A stretch of 64,000 bases of DNA from Nectonema munidae (GCA_030549495.1 JAUIRK010000288.1:62001-126000), one strand, 5' to 3'. Counted from the first letter of the stretch, positions 46,440 through 59,080 are shown. The notes: generated from the letters alone by a model not told the origin. A program made the numbers and translations.

Positions 46440-47374
46440 TGACAATTTATGCAAGAAATTTTGCTATTGTCATTTAGGAGGGTACAGGATGAATTAGCAT
46501 GCCCACGGTGGCCTCAGTGCGCACAGTTAGGTAGAGATGCGTTGCATTTTGAAGAGATGTGACCGTATTTTAAGCATTTTTCGCATTGTTTAACTTTTGG
46601 TTTTAGTGTGGTGAGGGTTAGTAGGTGGTGGCCTAGAAAGATTTTGGGTTGAGTGCATAAGTATTTATATATTTCTGGGTTGCTTGGTTCTAAGATTATA
46701 GTATAGCCATATGTGCCGGTTTTTCCTAGTTGTATGGGATTATCGAGTTTGCCTATAGCGTTAAGGAGTGGGTTTTGTTCTTCAATAGATTTTCTGATTT
46801 GGGTTAATGTTATATCGGTAGGGATGCCACGTAGTATAAATTTTGGTTTTTGTGGAGGTAAGTCATTAGTTGTTCTGGCGGTGACTTTTTGATCTATATT
46901 TTTGAATTGGAAGTAGATGGTACCGGAGTGGGATGATCTTGTTTTGGTGATCGATAGGGAGTAGTTTTTGGTATCTAGATTTTTGATGACATCTTGGCGG
47001 TGAATGGCCTTCTCTTTTTTAGTTGAAATGTTGTTAGGTGGAGTGATTTTTAATGTTAGGTTAGGTTCAAGGTGTTTTCTAGTGTGTGGAGTAATTTGCG
47101 TATTTATGGTGGAACTGAGTGTTGGGTTAGGGTATGATTGAGTAGGGGCTAAACTAGCAGCATTAGCGTATGATTGTGTTGAGGTTGACTTAATGTTTTG
47201 GTTTTCGAAAGTTTTTATATAATGTATGGCTATGTTGTATTTTAGATTATTAAATAGTATTAGATCGTTTGAATTTAGTGTGGTATTAGCTATATAATCA
47301 TCGAATAGATGATTTAAAGTGTCGGTGGTAGATTTGGGAGATTCGGTGTCAGAGCGTGGCCTTTTATTTGTCAT
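46440..47374 (-). pseudogene. LINE A ORF1 (gag-like, zinc knuckles)
   Basis: Starts MTNKRPRSDTESPKSTTDTL. A low-complexity Ser/Thr/Asn-rich N-terminal half is followed by an RNA-binding-like middle (FILRGIPTDITLTQIRKSIE) and a C-terminal knuckle CEKCLKYGHISSKC. A stop follows at 46,514. Reading on gives GHRGHANSSC and CINCQQPHLATSKLC, completing three C-x2-C-x4-H-x4-C-like knuckles, as is usual for R1/I-group ORF1 proteins. It would bind LINE RNA. The 286-codon open part is the longest intact frame of LINE A. Confidence 0.85.
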
Positions 47375-47563
47375 ATTAATGGGAGGAGTTTATTTTATAT
47401 TGATTTTTTTAATCCAATTAAAAAATATATTTATAAATATTTAAATAATTTTCTCACACACGTAAATTAACATTTTACCTTTTCTCAATTTATTCTGAAT
47501 ATTGATTATTATCAATATAAAAATGAAATAAAAATAAAATTGCTACTTTGAGAATAACTGATC

Positions 47564-48830
47564 ATGACAATGAGATTTGATTGTAGAACAGCAGTTCTTT
47601 TTCAACATAACAAGATTGTTGAGGCTTCATTTATAATCTTTCGTTATTTACGAAACACAAAAAGGGACTTACAGTTTGAAAGACGCTTGCCTCGTATGGT
47701 AGAGGCGACAAGACTTCTCTTCCATCTAAAATATGGGACAAAGTTAATCAGATAAATCTCTAGGGCTTTCTCCCTTCTTTTTCATCCAATTTGATGAGAC
47801 AACAGACGTAACACAGCTCTTGGCTTATGGACTTTTTGTCATGGAAAACCAAGTTAAAGAAGATTTCTTCTTTCCAGGATCGCTGTTTGCAACTATACAA
47901 AGGCTATAAATAAAGATAATAATTCAAATAAGCTTTGCATCTTTTCTCAAAAGAAAAAAGTTGCCTGTAATCACACAGACACACACTCAATGCATGAAAC
48001 ACAGTGAAGCTCTTAATTTGAACACTCTCTCTGCTGATTTTGAAAAATAATTTTTGAATTGTTATTCGCATTGTCAATCAAATGAAAGGTGGAGCATTGG
48101 ATATAAGGATTATTTGATTGAACTATTGCCTTTTCATGGCTGTCTATTGGTTCTCAATAATGATATTGCTCAGGTATTTGTCATTTTTGAAGAAAATAGT
48201 CATTTCTAATAGTTCGGGGAAAGAAGGAAGGAGATCTATTTGAGAACTTTGAGAAACCGATGATATTTTTGCGTTATTCTCTTTATTTGCAGAAATAATC
48301 GAGATACCAGATCCAGTCGGTCCAGACACGATTATAATAATGTATACTGATGCATTCAAGGCTTTTTCTTACAATCTAGCTTTAGAAACAGGAATGTTAA
48401 GAGGGGAAATATAGGCCCTTTTCAACGCCGCAATGAAGACATGGTGAAGAACAACTTGAAAATGAAAGACTACAAGAGATCAAGGAGCATGTATTAACGT
48501 TTCAAGAAGAACTCAATCACTACTTTCATGATATTATTTATAGAGGAGAGATTAAAAAATGAAGTTTGCCTAAATCATTCTAGTATTGCAGTTGAAGATA
48601 TTCAAGGGTTATTAAAATGATGTACGGAACTATAGAACACTTTATTCAAAGATTACCAGATATTTGGGTTTATTGCAAAAGTTTATTTGACTCTCAGAAG
48701 CTTCAAAGCGTTTTAACAAACCTCATTTCACGAAGGGTGTCCAATCGATGCGAACATTTTAACGTCACAATTTGAACCTGAAGTTGGAACCCCTTTTACC
48801 ATGGGCTAAAAAAGAAGGATTCTCCTATTA
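47564..48830 (+). pseudogene. Decayed ZBED/SCAND3-like hAT transposase
   Basis: Translating in shifting plus-strand frames gives NKIVEASFII, then RIAKHKKGLTVGERLACRMV and LFPSKIWDKVNQIS. FDETTDVTQLLAYGLFVMEN with QVKEDFFF matches LDESTDVSxxAQLLVFVRY...KEELLF with its catalytic Asp. Around 47,990-48,050 HTQCMKHSEALNLNTLSADF matches the C-x-LHREALASKxLxxxL block. ITFQEELNHYF near 48,500 may be the later helical region. Stops and frame changes are numerous. It is a different family member from the element at 29.6-33.6 kb and in the opposite orientation. Confidence 0.75.
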
Positions 48831-48834
48831 TAAA

Positions 48835-50570
48835 ACTTGAATTAAAAATAAATTTTTTATTTTATACTGTTTTTTATACTTTTGTTGCTTTTAGCACTCC
48901 CTAATTTAATGAATGATTACGATATATAACAGATTTTCTACTTCCGATTTTGATTATGATTATAATTTTGGATTTTTTTAAAAAAATAATTGTCTTTCTT
49001 ATTACGATTCTCTGAATTTATGTGATTCTGATTCTGTTAGAATCAGAATTGGCCCAACACTAGGTGCCACTGAAACTTTAGCGGTGGAATGACAAACAGG
49101 TGTGTGAGGACCTTGATTGTCCTTTTCACATTTTTTCAATCACTTTACTAAACTTTTAAACAACAAAATAAGTGAACAGCAAAACTATTTCCAAGAAAGC
49201 GATGTCTGGTTAGGGTTAAGTTAACATTGTTGGACAAGTCAAAAAGCAGTAAAATGATTCGAGGAATGATAACTATGTGGGAAATCATAGAAAATAAGTG
49301 TAATACTTCCAAGAACAAATTTTGATTCCTAATGAAATTGAGTTATACTGAAAAATTGGCATTCGGATGCGTATTTGTCAGAACATAAAGAATTTTAATC
49401 TGGGTGTAATGTACCTAAGAACCCGAATACTTTGTTTCTATAGGAGGAATGCATCTGGTGATTTTGCAACGGAACGAATTCTTGAAAATATATCACACAA
49501 AAATCTTTCTGGGCTGAAGTGTCTTAAAAATTCATTACCTGTTATTTGGCGATGTAATTAGATGTGATTTCAGGGATCCCATAATTAACACATTTCAGAA
49601 TCCCACTAATTTTTGAATGAAATTCTTAAACCTTTGGATATATAAAATTTCGCGCAAATGAAATATTTATTACACTATTATTCTTTTTAAATTGAAAATC
49701 ATTGAAATATTTAAGTTTATATAAAAACGAAATCAGATATAATTATAAAATGATATAATATAAGCTATTTTAACATGTATAAAGAACCCCGTGAGTTTGG
49801 CGCTTAAAATTAACTATGACAATACATAAGCTTGTGTCTCTGTTAGATTTCCACATTTTGTTATATTGCTTTCAAATACTTTACATGTATAAGAAACTCT
49901 CAAATTTTTAACTTAATTTTTGACAACGTCTCACATGCAGTGGCAAACATGGTCCAAGTGTCGCTGGCCGTATCTTTATTTTTTTCAAATAACCGTTACA
50001 ACGTGAATTATAGATATATGCAAAATAAAGGGTCAATGTAAAGCGTAACAATTATTGCAAAAAGAAGTTTAAAAACCATAACTTATCTTTTAGTCAATAA
50101 AAAGGATTCAAATTGTAAGCTAAATTCAAATTGTTGAAAACTTTGATCAAAAACTCTGCCGAAAATTGGTTCCTTTCTTTTTGGAGCCAGTAACTTGGCC
50201 TGTTTGCCGAATTAAAATTGAAAAAGGACATGTACTACCAGTATTAAAAATGAGATATTAAGCGTGATGTCAGTTAGTTTGTAAACTTTATTAGTTACCT
50301 AGTTAGTAAGTTAATTAGTTAGATGTAAGACGTAAGTTAATTACTACCTTAGTTTGTGAAGTTGATTAGTTAGTAAAGTTAGTTAGCTAGATTTTATATT
50401 CTTACTTATATGAGAGGATACTAAGACACTTCCCCTGGTAACATTCAACTCTTAAAATTAAAATTTCTATTATTTGTTTATATAAGCATAAAATAATAAC
50501 TCTTTTTTTGAATAAAATTTTTTCAAAAGGAATAATAAAAATACAAAAAAACTAAACAAACACGATCACC
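48835..50570. other. Spacer without a supported gene
   Basis: A sequence near 48,950-49,065 containing GATTCTGATTCTGTTAGAAT and ending TTGGCCCAACACTAGG resembles a hAT MITE end, but no partner end was found. A TTAG-rich patch lies at 50,270-50,400. A 64-codon frame at 49367-49561 has no recognisable features. Confidence 0.35.
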
Positions 50571-50574
50571 TTTA

Positions 50575-50700
50575 ATATCTGCATAGTTATTTTATACAAA
50601 AAGTTGTAAACTATTATATATGAAGACAAAAATTGTCTCTTCGCTGTTTTTCTGGATTTGAGCCCCGCTTTTGATAAAGTGAACCATTCTTTGTACTAAT
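50575..50700 (+). pseudogene. Short LINE D fragment (palm motif A)
   Basis: FAVFLDLSPAFDKVNHSLY is a reverse transcriptase motif A with its catalytic Asp. The preceding 60 bp (TTTTATACAAAAAGTTGTAA...) match 51,555-51,610 almost exactly, so both belong to one LINE family and the two copies are partial duplicates lying about 970 bp apart. Confidence 0.75.
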
Positions 50701-51349
50701 TTTTTCATAAAAAATAAATTAAAAAAATATTTTAAAATTAAATTCATAAAGTTTATTTTTAATAAAAATATCTTTTTTTTTGTTAGTTAATTTGTTGTTT
50801 AGTTTAATAGTAATGGGATATTTAGTTAGATTTTAGATAGTTAATTGGATAGATAGACATTTTAATATGGCGATAGAGTTTATATAAATTTAGTCATTAC
50901 AAAATTGTACTTCCTAGTGAACATTAAAAATTAAAAACCTTTTTACATTTAAAAATGCTTTATGTATCATGTAAAAAATTGAAGCATTTTTGGATGTTTT
51001 GATTTTCAAGCGTTTTGGTTTAGTGCATTTTTGATTTGTGGCCTTTTAATTTGGACATTTTGGCTTTAAAGCCTTTTGGTCTAGTCTAGGGGGTTTTCGT
51101 TTTTGGGCTTTTTGGCTAAGCAAGAGGATTCAAAAGTCTCGATGATAATGATGATACAAATTATTTGATATATATATGTGCTGTTCTATAACTCTTATTA
51201 ATCAATATATTGTAAACATATTCAGTCTTAACAATATTTTTTCTAATAAATTTTATTTACTGACATTTGAAATAAAAAGTAAAAACCTGATAATTAAATC
51301 TTTTCCTTACTCTTCATTAATTTGGGATAATTAAAAAAATTGTTGACTT

Positions 51350-52750
51350 CTAAGTAGCTCAAAAATTGTTCCAGTATTTAAAAAAGGCGATCCTAAAGTT
51401 TTGTCCATTTATCGTCCTGTTTCCATAATCAGTATTTTTGGTAAAGTTCTTGAATAACATGTGCATAAACAACTTAGACAATATTTTGAATATAACGATC
51501 TTATTCATAATCATCAGTTTGGTTTCCAAAAATTTCATTCAACTGAGCTTCTGTATAGTCATTTTATACAAAAAGTTGTAAACTACTATATATGAAGACA
51601 AAAATGGTGTCTTCTAATGAACTAATTACAAAAGTCGCTGTTCTTTGTTACTAAAAAACTTGAGTGTTATGGTGTATCAATTCACACATTAAAATTTTTT
51701 TCTTCTTAACCGGTATCAATCTGTATCAGTCAATAACTATATATCAAAAAGACTACTACAAGTAAGATCTGGAGTCCCGCAAGGCTAAACTCTATAGGTC
51801 TTTCACTGTTTTTGATATTCATAAATGATATTTTTCATTTTTTTCCCTCTACAGATCTTTTAATGTTTGCTGATGACATTCCAGTTTTATTACCAATCCC
51901 TTCCCTCGACGTTAAACCTTTTAATTTTGAATTGTTTATTAAAAATGCGAGGTCTAATATTGAATGTCTGTTCAAATTACTTATTGAGAATGGCTTGTCT
52001 ATTAATAGTGATAAAACACAAAGCATGTTTTCTCTACATCTAGAAAAGGTATGGAAAAATTCTTGAAGGAGATTAGTATAAAACAGGTTGATATTTTCAA
52101 TGATCTTGGACTAACTCTTGATGAAAAGTTATCTTGGAATAGTCACATAAGCAAACTTCGTACAAAATTAAGTTATGTTACAGGCATTTTGAAAACTACA
52201 AAAAAAAATTTACCTTCAAACGTAAACTTAGTTCTTTATAAATCTCTTTTTTGCCTCATCTTAATTTTAGTCTACTCAATTGGGGGCATTGTAAAACTGA
52301 ATCTATTTTTAAGCTTCAAAAAAAGCTTTAAGGTTAATTTTTAATATGAAACCTCATGGTCATTCTAGTTTTTTGTTTGCTGAAAATGATTTATTGAAAG
52401 AAAGACATCCTTACTCGAAACTTGCTGGTTTTTATTTACAAATATTGCAACTGCATGCTACCTCTCTGTTTTAACAATTTGCTAATTTGTTATGGCCAAC
52501 TTGACACCCGGAACTCTTCAAGACTTAAAAGATCCATGGTTATGCCTTTTTACCCTCTCACTCTATCAAGACAATGCATTATCTTCAAAGCTCGTGATAT
52601 ATGGAACAACTTTAGACTTCTTCCTGAATACTTAAATTTGGCTCTGTCAACCTTTAAAAAAAGATTGAAAACTATATACATTGTAAATTATAGTGTTTTG
52701 GTTTGTGAAATAGATAAACAAACCTGCCTATCAATGCCGATTATGTAAAC
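51350..52750 (+). pseudogene. LINE D reverse transcriptase
   Basis: In order on the plus strand: SKIVPVFKKGDPKVLSIYRP and VSIISIFGKVLE, then HNHQFGFQKFHSTELLYSHF. A damaged region follows, with a VRSGVPQG-like SGVPQG at about 51,770, then LIFINDIFHFF and LLMFADDIPVLL (FADD in place of YADD). Next are NGLSINSDKTQSMFS, FNDLGLTLDEKLSWNSHISK and the C-terminal FKARDIWNNFRLLPEYLNLA with LSTFKKRLK, the usual end of jockey/CR1-type proteins. Frame changes near 51,420, 51,600, 52,050 and 52,330. AATAAA-like sequence follows at 52,808. Confidence 0.88.
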
Positions 52751-52789
52751 TTGAAAAAATATTATTATATTCCACATTATTTTGGCTTA

Positions 52790-55700
52790 ATATTGTGTTA
52801 TTTTATTTAATAAACCAACTTTTGGTCATTAATTCCCCGAGAATATTTTACCTGTTAGCAAATTAACCTTCATAGGTGATCTAACGCCAAACACTTTCTC
52901 CCACTATACTAAAATAAACTTATCCATAAACAGCCTAGCCTTTCTCTATATCATCACAATGGTTTTTTTGTCAATATATACACAGGTAATGAATACTAAA
53001 TTTCAATGTGGTTAAAATGGTTATATATTTATTTAGTTAATTAGACGATAAAATAATGATTTTATCCATCTCATAAATAGGGATGGGCGCAAATTTCTAC
53101 ACAAAGCGAATTGAGATCTTATTCCTTAAAGCTCATAAAATTTATAATATGTAAAAGATAAATAATTAAATCAGCAATAAAATTTTTATAAAAATTGTCG
53201 TAACATGTGACATGGTGAAAAATATTACTGTGTTCTACTCAAGCTAAACCGAAAACTGTTTGCCCTAATTCACAGAGGAATTATATTAGTAATGTTTACT
53301 AATGCTCAATTTTCTCAAGTTTTGGAAGAAGGATATTTTGAAAATCTGACTAAAAATATATGTCATTAAAAATTTACAAAAAGAATAAATATAATCAGAA
53401 TATTTTCTGATATTTCTTTTTTTATTTAGATGAATTTTTTTATTGTAGATTCTGCTTAAACTTGTGTTCTTTATTCTTTTAATTTGGCATGCTAGAGTTA
53501 TAGTTCTTTTTACTAACCTGTTGGTAAAAAATTATGTTTACTAACTTTGGAAACAGCTTTACTATATGTGTAAGTAATCATTACTAATATATTTTCTCTC
53601 TGTTGGTTTAATTCTTCTTCCTTATATATTCCAATAAGGACTATATTCTTTTGCTTACAATTTCGCTACCAGCTTAAAGTCTGTAGTCTGTACTTCATTT
53701 CTCCTAAACTTTATATGGTATCTAATTTTACTGTTCATTCTAAGCTGGTCCTTTCATAAGAAATTCATTTTCTGCAGTCTATGTTTGGAAAAACCTTTAT
53801 GATGGAGCTCTGGATTTAAACGATTTTAGAGTTTTTTTATTCAAGAGAAACTCTTTTTTGATCTTGGGTTTTTTTTATCAATATTATATGTTGTAGTAAC
53901 AGGTGATATGAACAGATATTATTCTGGACATTTGCTAGCCAATATTTTTCAAATTTCACTATAATTTCATTCATAATAATCGTCTTTTTTTAATTACAAA
54001 AAGTTTTCCACCTTTATCATCAAAAAAACTCTCTCTTTCATAACGAATAAGTTCGATTCATATTTATAAAAAATTTTTTTGAGAATAGATATATCTTCTC
54101 ACAATGGCACCTGATTTATAGTCATGGCAACTCTTACTGTGTGAAAACTTTCACATTACTTTTTTAGTGAATTGATGATTGACATATTGACTAACAAGAT
54201 AAAGATTTAAAGATTTTTGATTCACAAGGGAAGAGCTTCTTCTTCAGGGTCAAGCGTTTTTTCAAATTCTCAATACTAGATTTTTACTGGTTCATTGGAA
54301 AATGGTGCATCTTCCAAATATATAAGTTAGATATTTGTTTCTTAAAAATATATAGACACTCAAAGGACTACTATATTGAGAATATAAAAGCACTTTATTA
54401 AACGAATTACTAAAATTATTTTAAATGTGAAGGATATTCTTAGTGAGAACTTTATTCTCAATCAAAATTTTAATTTTTTAGAGAAAATTAGATTTTAGTT
54501 TTTTGAAAAAAATTGATTTAATCAGAATTTAATTTTTTCCAAAATGTTAAACTTGATTGATTATTTCAACATTTTTTGCATCCTAATTGCGAAAACTAAG
54601 TTCTGAAATGAACTCAGGGTAGCAATAGGAAAGATTTAATATATATTTACTTAAAATATGAAAGTATATTTATGAGATAATTTTCAGGCATACATTACAA
54701 ATTCTATTTGCACTTTGACATATTTTTCACAGTAATCATCAAAACTTAGTCATTAAATCAATTTTTGGAAAAAAAATGTAAACGGAACTAAAAAAATTTA
54801 TTGACATTTTCACATTCTAATTACAAAGATTGTGTCCGAAAATGAAATCAGCATGGTGATCTAGTATAAAAAAATATAAATAATATTCTAGAAATAATTT
54901 TTAGTCAACCACAATATGATGGACATTTTCCCGTCCCTATTGCAAAAAAATGAATCAAGAAATAAAATCAAAAATGTAGATAAATGTTTTTGAGGCACTT
55001 TCTTTGACGTAAACCACAAATTTAATCAATACTTTTAAAGCTTTCCCTATCCTAATTGCTAAAATTGAGTTGAGAAATGAAATCATCATGATCCATTTGG
55101 AATAAGAAATATCCTTTATTTAAAATTTAATTTATATTCAGAAATTTTCAGACGTTAACCGCAAAATCGATCGACACTTTTAGAGATTTTGACAAACTAA
55201 TTGAGAAAAATGACTCCGCAATTTAAATCGGCATGGTTGATTTGGTATAAAAAATAAGTTTTTTTTTTGAATTTTAATAATATTCTTAGACACAATTTTC
55301 AGGCGTAAACCAAAAATTTGATTGACACTTTCAGAATTTTTCACATCCAAATCGGGAAAATTGATTATGGAAAAAAGTCAGCATTGTTGATTTAGTATAA
55401 AAAATATATTTTATTTAAAATTTAAATAATATACTTGGAGGAAAATTTCGGACCTAGATCGCAAAATTGATTGATATTTTGACACTCTATTTGCAAAAAT
55501 TGACTACGGAAATGAAATCAACATAATTGATTTAGCATAAAAATATATATATTTAAAATTTGAATAATATTTTGGAGAAAATTTTCCCACCTAGATTGAT
55601 ACTTTTTAACATTTTGACACACTAATTGGAAAAATTGACTACAGAAATGAAATCAGCATGATTGATTTTACTATAAAAATATATATTTTATTTAATATTT

Positions 55701-56180
55701 GAATAATATTATTGGATACAACTTTCAGAAGTTCAACTTTAAATTTGAGTGACACTTTCAAAAATTTTACACACAAATTATGAAAACTGAGCTGAGAAAT
55801 GGAATTAGCATGGTTGATTTGGTATAAAAAAATTAATTATATTTAAAATTGGAATGAGTGTTTTCGTTAGGAATTTGATTGACATTTGCTAAAAAGTTGC
55901 CATGTTTATTAGCAAAATGTTCATGAATAAGTGTTATATGTTCCAACATATAAATGATTATAAATTTTCACCTGTGTATCTAATATAAACACAAAAGTTA
56001 TAGACATCATAATATAAACATTTTGATGAAAAAAAATGTACTTTTGATTTTGATTGGCAGTTTTTGACATGAGTAGGCAATTAAACTATCGTGAAAATAA
56101 TATCAAAAGATGCAGCTTACCATTTTAGGGAAAGTCACAAAGTTTGATAGCGTATAATTCAGCCAATTTCTAGTAAAAAT
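52790..56180 (+). repeat. Third, degraded copy of the TTAA repeat family
   Basis: The start (TTTAATAAACCAACTTTTGG) matches 20,628 in copy 1. 53,690-53,770 matches the segment before the small frame, 53,985-54,030 matches its TTACAAAAAGTTGTC block, and 54,190-54,310 the region after it. Array B monomers run from about 54,560 to 55,870 with the GAAATGAAATCAGCATGGTT and GATTTGGTATAAAAA markers. The end resembles copy 1 up to ATTCAGCCAATTT (56,157). Array A and both termini are absent. More diverged than copies 1 and 2. Confidence 0.8.
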
Positions 56181-56204
56181 TATGATCCGAATAACAGTAT
56201 GTAA

Positions 56205-56680
56205 TTAATTCCAGTAATTTGAATTAAGAAAAAATTGCAATATTATCAACATTTCATTTTCTTTGACTTCTTGAATCATTTCTTCCAACTTAGATATGAA
56301 CTTTTCTTTTTCTTCTTCTTTGCATCCATTCTGTGGTGCGTATGCGGATATAACGGTTACCAGCTTTTCATCACACACCAGCTTCAATCGAATTCTTCTC
56401 TTCTTCATTTCTTGTATCAATTCCAAAGGTTTTCCCGTCATCGATCCTGCATTCCAAGTAGCAAACCTCCAATCTTTTTCTCTTACAAGTTTTTCCAACG
56501 TTCTTTTTGACGTAGGCAGTTGGACACGTCCACGGAGTACTTTGAGCTGTACCCCGCTCTTTGTTTGTGCGGATCATTACATTTGTTAAATAGAGCAGAG
56601 TTTTCTGGCTGGGTGCCCTTCCTGACGTCAACCATTTTATTTTCAGGATTGGAAACCTTTAGCCTTTGCACTTAATAGTA
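56205..56680 (-). pseudogene. RTE-like LINE endonuclease fragment
   Basis: Minus-strand codons give WRFATWNAGSMTGKPLELIQ and EMKKRRI, the start of an endonuclease of the RTE/BovB type (the same family as craniofacial development protein 2-like sequences). After an internal deletion that removes the QETKW block comes LKLVCDEKLVTVISAYAPQN, then KEKFISKLEEMIQEV. Everything downstream, including the GDFN motif and the RT, is missing. Upstream codons in other frames are not recognisable. Confidence 0.85.
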
Positions 56681-56689
56681 CTACACCCA

Positions 56690-57010
56690 CAAGACAGTGG
56701 TAAGCCATATCAAACATGCCGCCCATTACAAGCAGATTTGCGGCCCACACAGATTACAGTATTATTAATTATAATTTTATGTATAAGTGTAGATTTAGAC
56801 TTCTCAGAGAACTAGGTTGACTGATTTTCACTTATCATCTCTTATAAAAGTTCGCACTGCACAGAAATTTCAGCCAGACATAGCAAAGATTGTCAATAAC
56901 AAGAGGTGTCAAGCCTCGGGACAAGAACATGTAAAGTATTTGAATAATTAATAATAAATGTTTATTTTGAACTATTGTAATTTATGTGCATTTCATTTGT
57001 AGTTCATTCA
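56690..57010 (+). pseudogene. hAT transposase C-terminal fragment (GTF2I-repeat type)
   Basis: Around 56,832-56,921 the plus strand encodes HLSSLIKVRTAQKFQPDIAK followed by IVNNKRCQASG. It resembles the end of GTF2IRD2-like hAT transposases (SLRxATSxFxPDIxxLVxxKRCQxSG). ACATGCCGCCCATTACAAGC at 56,716 is similar to sequence commonly found in that group. No element end or target duplication was located. Confidence 0.65.
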
Positions 57011-57190
57011 AATACATGTGGGCCATGTATGATCTTTTAGTTTTAAACAACCCCGCCACGTGAAGGCAGATCTGGAGACTTGCTGTTCAGAGGTTGTAAG
57101 AGACGCATGTGCCCTATGAGGTATTTTATAGGAGAATGAGAGCTCAACTTCATTTCCCACCTCGGCCTAAACAGCATTGGGGTCTTAATT

Positions 57191-57314
57191 CGTCTTTATT
57201 TCCTTAATTTATAACTCTTACTTTATTTTCGTCTTTATTTCCTTAATTTATAACTCTTACTTTATTTTCGTCTTTATTTCCTTAATTTTCGTCTTTATTT
57301 TTATAACTCTTACC
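57191..57314 (+). repeat. 39-bp tandem repeat, about 3 copies
   Basis: Units start at 57191, 57230 and 57269 with CGTCTTTATTTCCTTAATTT followed by ATAACTCTTACTTTATTTT. The third unit contains a partial internal duplication of CGTCTTTATTT. Confidence 0.95.
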
Positions 57315-57570
57315 GCATCACTTAACTTGCTATTTCTTCCCTTTATTTAAGGTTAAAGTCATTGGACCAGGACCATATTTTAAAGCGTGTAAGATACTAT
57401 AACGATTGATAAATGTATCAGAATAGTTTTCATACATAGGCAATTCCGATCTGTCTCCTAGCAACTTCATTATTAGTGATTCTTCCATGAAGGGTTCGGT
57501 GCTTTATCTTTACCTGGCCGAGAAATAAATGCGTGTCCAACTATTCCTTGGATAAAAAGAACCTCATCAA

Positions 57571-57771
57571 TTATTTACCTTTGCTGTTCAACTCGTTGAC
57601 GTTATGAATGATCTGATTCCCTTTTCGGCGTTCTATGTCTGAATCAATAGCACGTGATGTTGCAGTGTACTCGTCCAGAGGAGAAGAAGGGACCAGCGAA
57701 TTTGGCGGCCATCTTTCAGTAACTTTATCAATCAAGTTCCAAAGCTTTTCATTCAACTTGGTGTGAGACAA
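57571..57771 (-). other. Possible host exon, unproven
   Basis: The frame reads SHTKLNEKLWNLIDKVTERW, then PPNSLVPSSPLDEYTATSRA and IDSDIERRKGNQIIHNVNEL, a composition unlike the surrounding AT-driven frames. The end AAAG/GTAAAT at about 57,580 is a good 5' splice donor. There is no ATG in frame upstream: a TGA precedes the first codons, so it would have to be an internal exon with an acceptor close by. A coding-like stretch VGHAFISRPGKDKAPNPSW lies further on (about 57,485-57,545). I do not recognise the protein. It could also be a remnant of an element. Confidence 0.25.
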
Positions 57772-57774
57772 TTC

Positions 57775-59080
57775 AACTCAAAAGTCAGCTCAAAAGCATT
57801 ATTCATTTTTCTTTGATATTTCTTCATTTGTGTTTTTAAAAGCGTTGCATTGTTCTTTTTAAATGAAAACGGGGTCTTCATTAACTTTACTGATAAAATT
57901 TTCAGAGTGGACGCAGGATCAGAACGAGTAAATTCCAGAATCTTCCCACTTTTCTATTACATATTTAACATAACTTTAGAAACATCATTGTGGAATAATC
58001 GATCGAGATATGAGCTGCACCTCAGCATTTCAGATGTCTTATTTTTACAATTGAAAGAAAGCTAATGTTGATCTATTGAGATTCTAGGATTGATTCAACT
58101 ACTTTTTGAACAAGTTCGATTTCATTATAGGAGAAGAAGAAAAACAGAAGAAAAAAGGGTAAAATTATTAATTACTTTCTTTTACTTTGCTTCAAAAAAT
58201 TTGATAAAAGAAGCGATTTTGTATTAAAATTCTTTATCTTATTGTTCTTAAAAATAATTGAAATGTAGATAGAGGACGTAACATATAAGTTACAGTAAAA
58301 TTTAAACTAATGCTAAAATTAAAAATATTCATTTAATAATAATTAAAATATACTTCTTTGGTTAGAGGGCGAGTTGAATCCAAACCAAAAAACTTAGTTT
58401 TTGCTAAGTTTAAATTTGTTCATTTTATATCTTCCCATTTGAAAATAAATTTAAAAAGTTATAAAAATTTATGACTTTGATTCGGCAAAAACTGGATTTT
58501 TTAGAAGAAAAAGGTTGGTGTATTTATAGTAGTTATTATTGAAAAAGATTATATTATTACCTATTACATCTATGTTCATTTTTCTCTTTAAGTTTTACTA
58601 AAAATAATTAAAAAAATTTCTTCTTCTTCTTCTAGTAGTTAGTTGATTTATTTTTATTGAAATTACCCTTCCATAACATTTGCACTTCTGAAGAAACTAG
58701 TTTTTGCCCAAATTAGTTTAATTTGTAAAATCTAAATCTATTTAATAAATTCTTAAATTTAAACTTTAAATCAAAAAAAGTGGATCTTAAAATATGTTTT
58801 AATATAGGGAAAATTGCGCATAAAGTTAAACTTAAAGATCGTGAACTAAAATTCCTTTCATCTAAATATTTTCTTTTGAGTGAAATTTGTCAAAATTTCC
58901 AAAAAGAAAATAAGTTAACATTCAAAAATCCATTACTTTGTAATATTGATAACATTTTTCTTTTATAAAACTAGAAACTATTTCTTCTTATAAATCTTTA
59001 AAATTTAATATAAATATTTAGATAGGAGTAGGACTTTAAATATAAAATATCACATTTACTATGTTAGTATAAAAAAAAAT
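57775..59080. other. AT-rich spacer without a supported gene
   Basis: Two short plus-strand frames (57850-58065, 58780-58968) without motifs. TTC-repeat tracts near 58,618-58,634. Confidence 0.35.

Larger units (their letters stand above)
44510..47374 (-). mobile_element. LINE A, R1-like, 3' part missing
   Basis: An ORF1 with zinc knuckles, then an endonuclease, then a reverse transcriptase that stops short of the GVPQG and YADD motifs, where LINE B begins. Loss of the 3' portion is the reverse of normal 5' truncation, so LINE B insertion plus later loss, or a rearrangement, is needed to explain it. The coding strand is notably poor in G, unlike LINE B. Confidence 0.8.

Noticed and set aside
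49040-49065. CCTAGTGTTGGGCC (minus strand), a possible MITE end
   Set aside because: Only one end is visible and no duplication could be paired.
50270-50400. TTAG-rich tract as possible telomeric-type repeat
   Set aside because: Units are irregular and do not form TTAGG arrays.
51000-51120. Repeated TTTTGG words that look like a degenerate short repeat
   Set aside because: Spacing is irregular and no unit can be defined.
53080-53110. TAGGGATGGGCG, a possible hAT end
   Set aside because: No opposite end or target duplication found in the neighbourhood.
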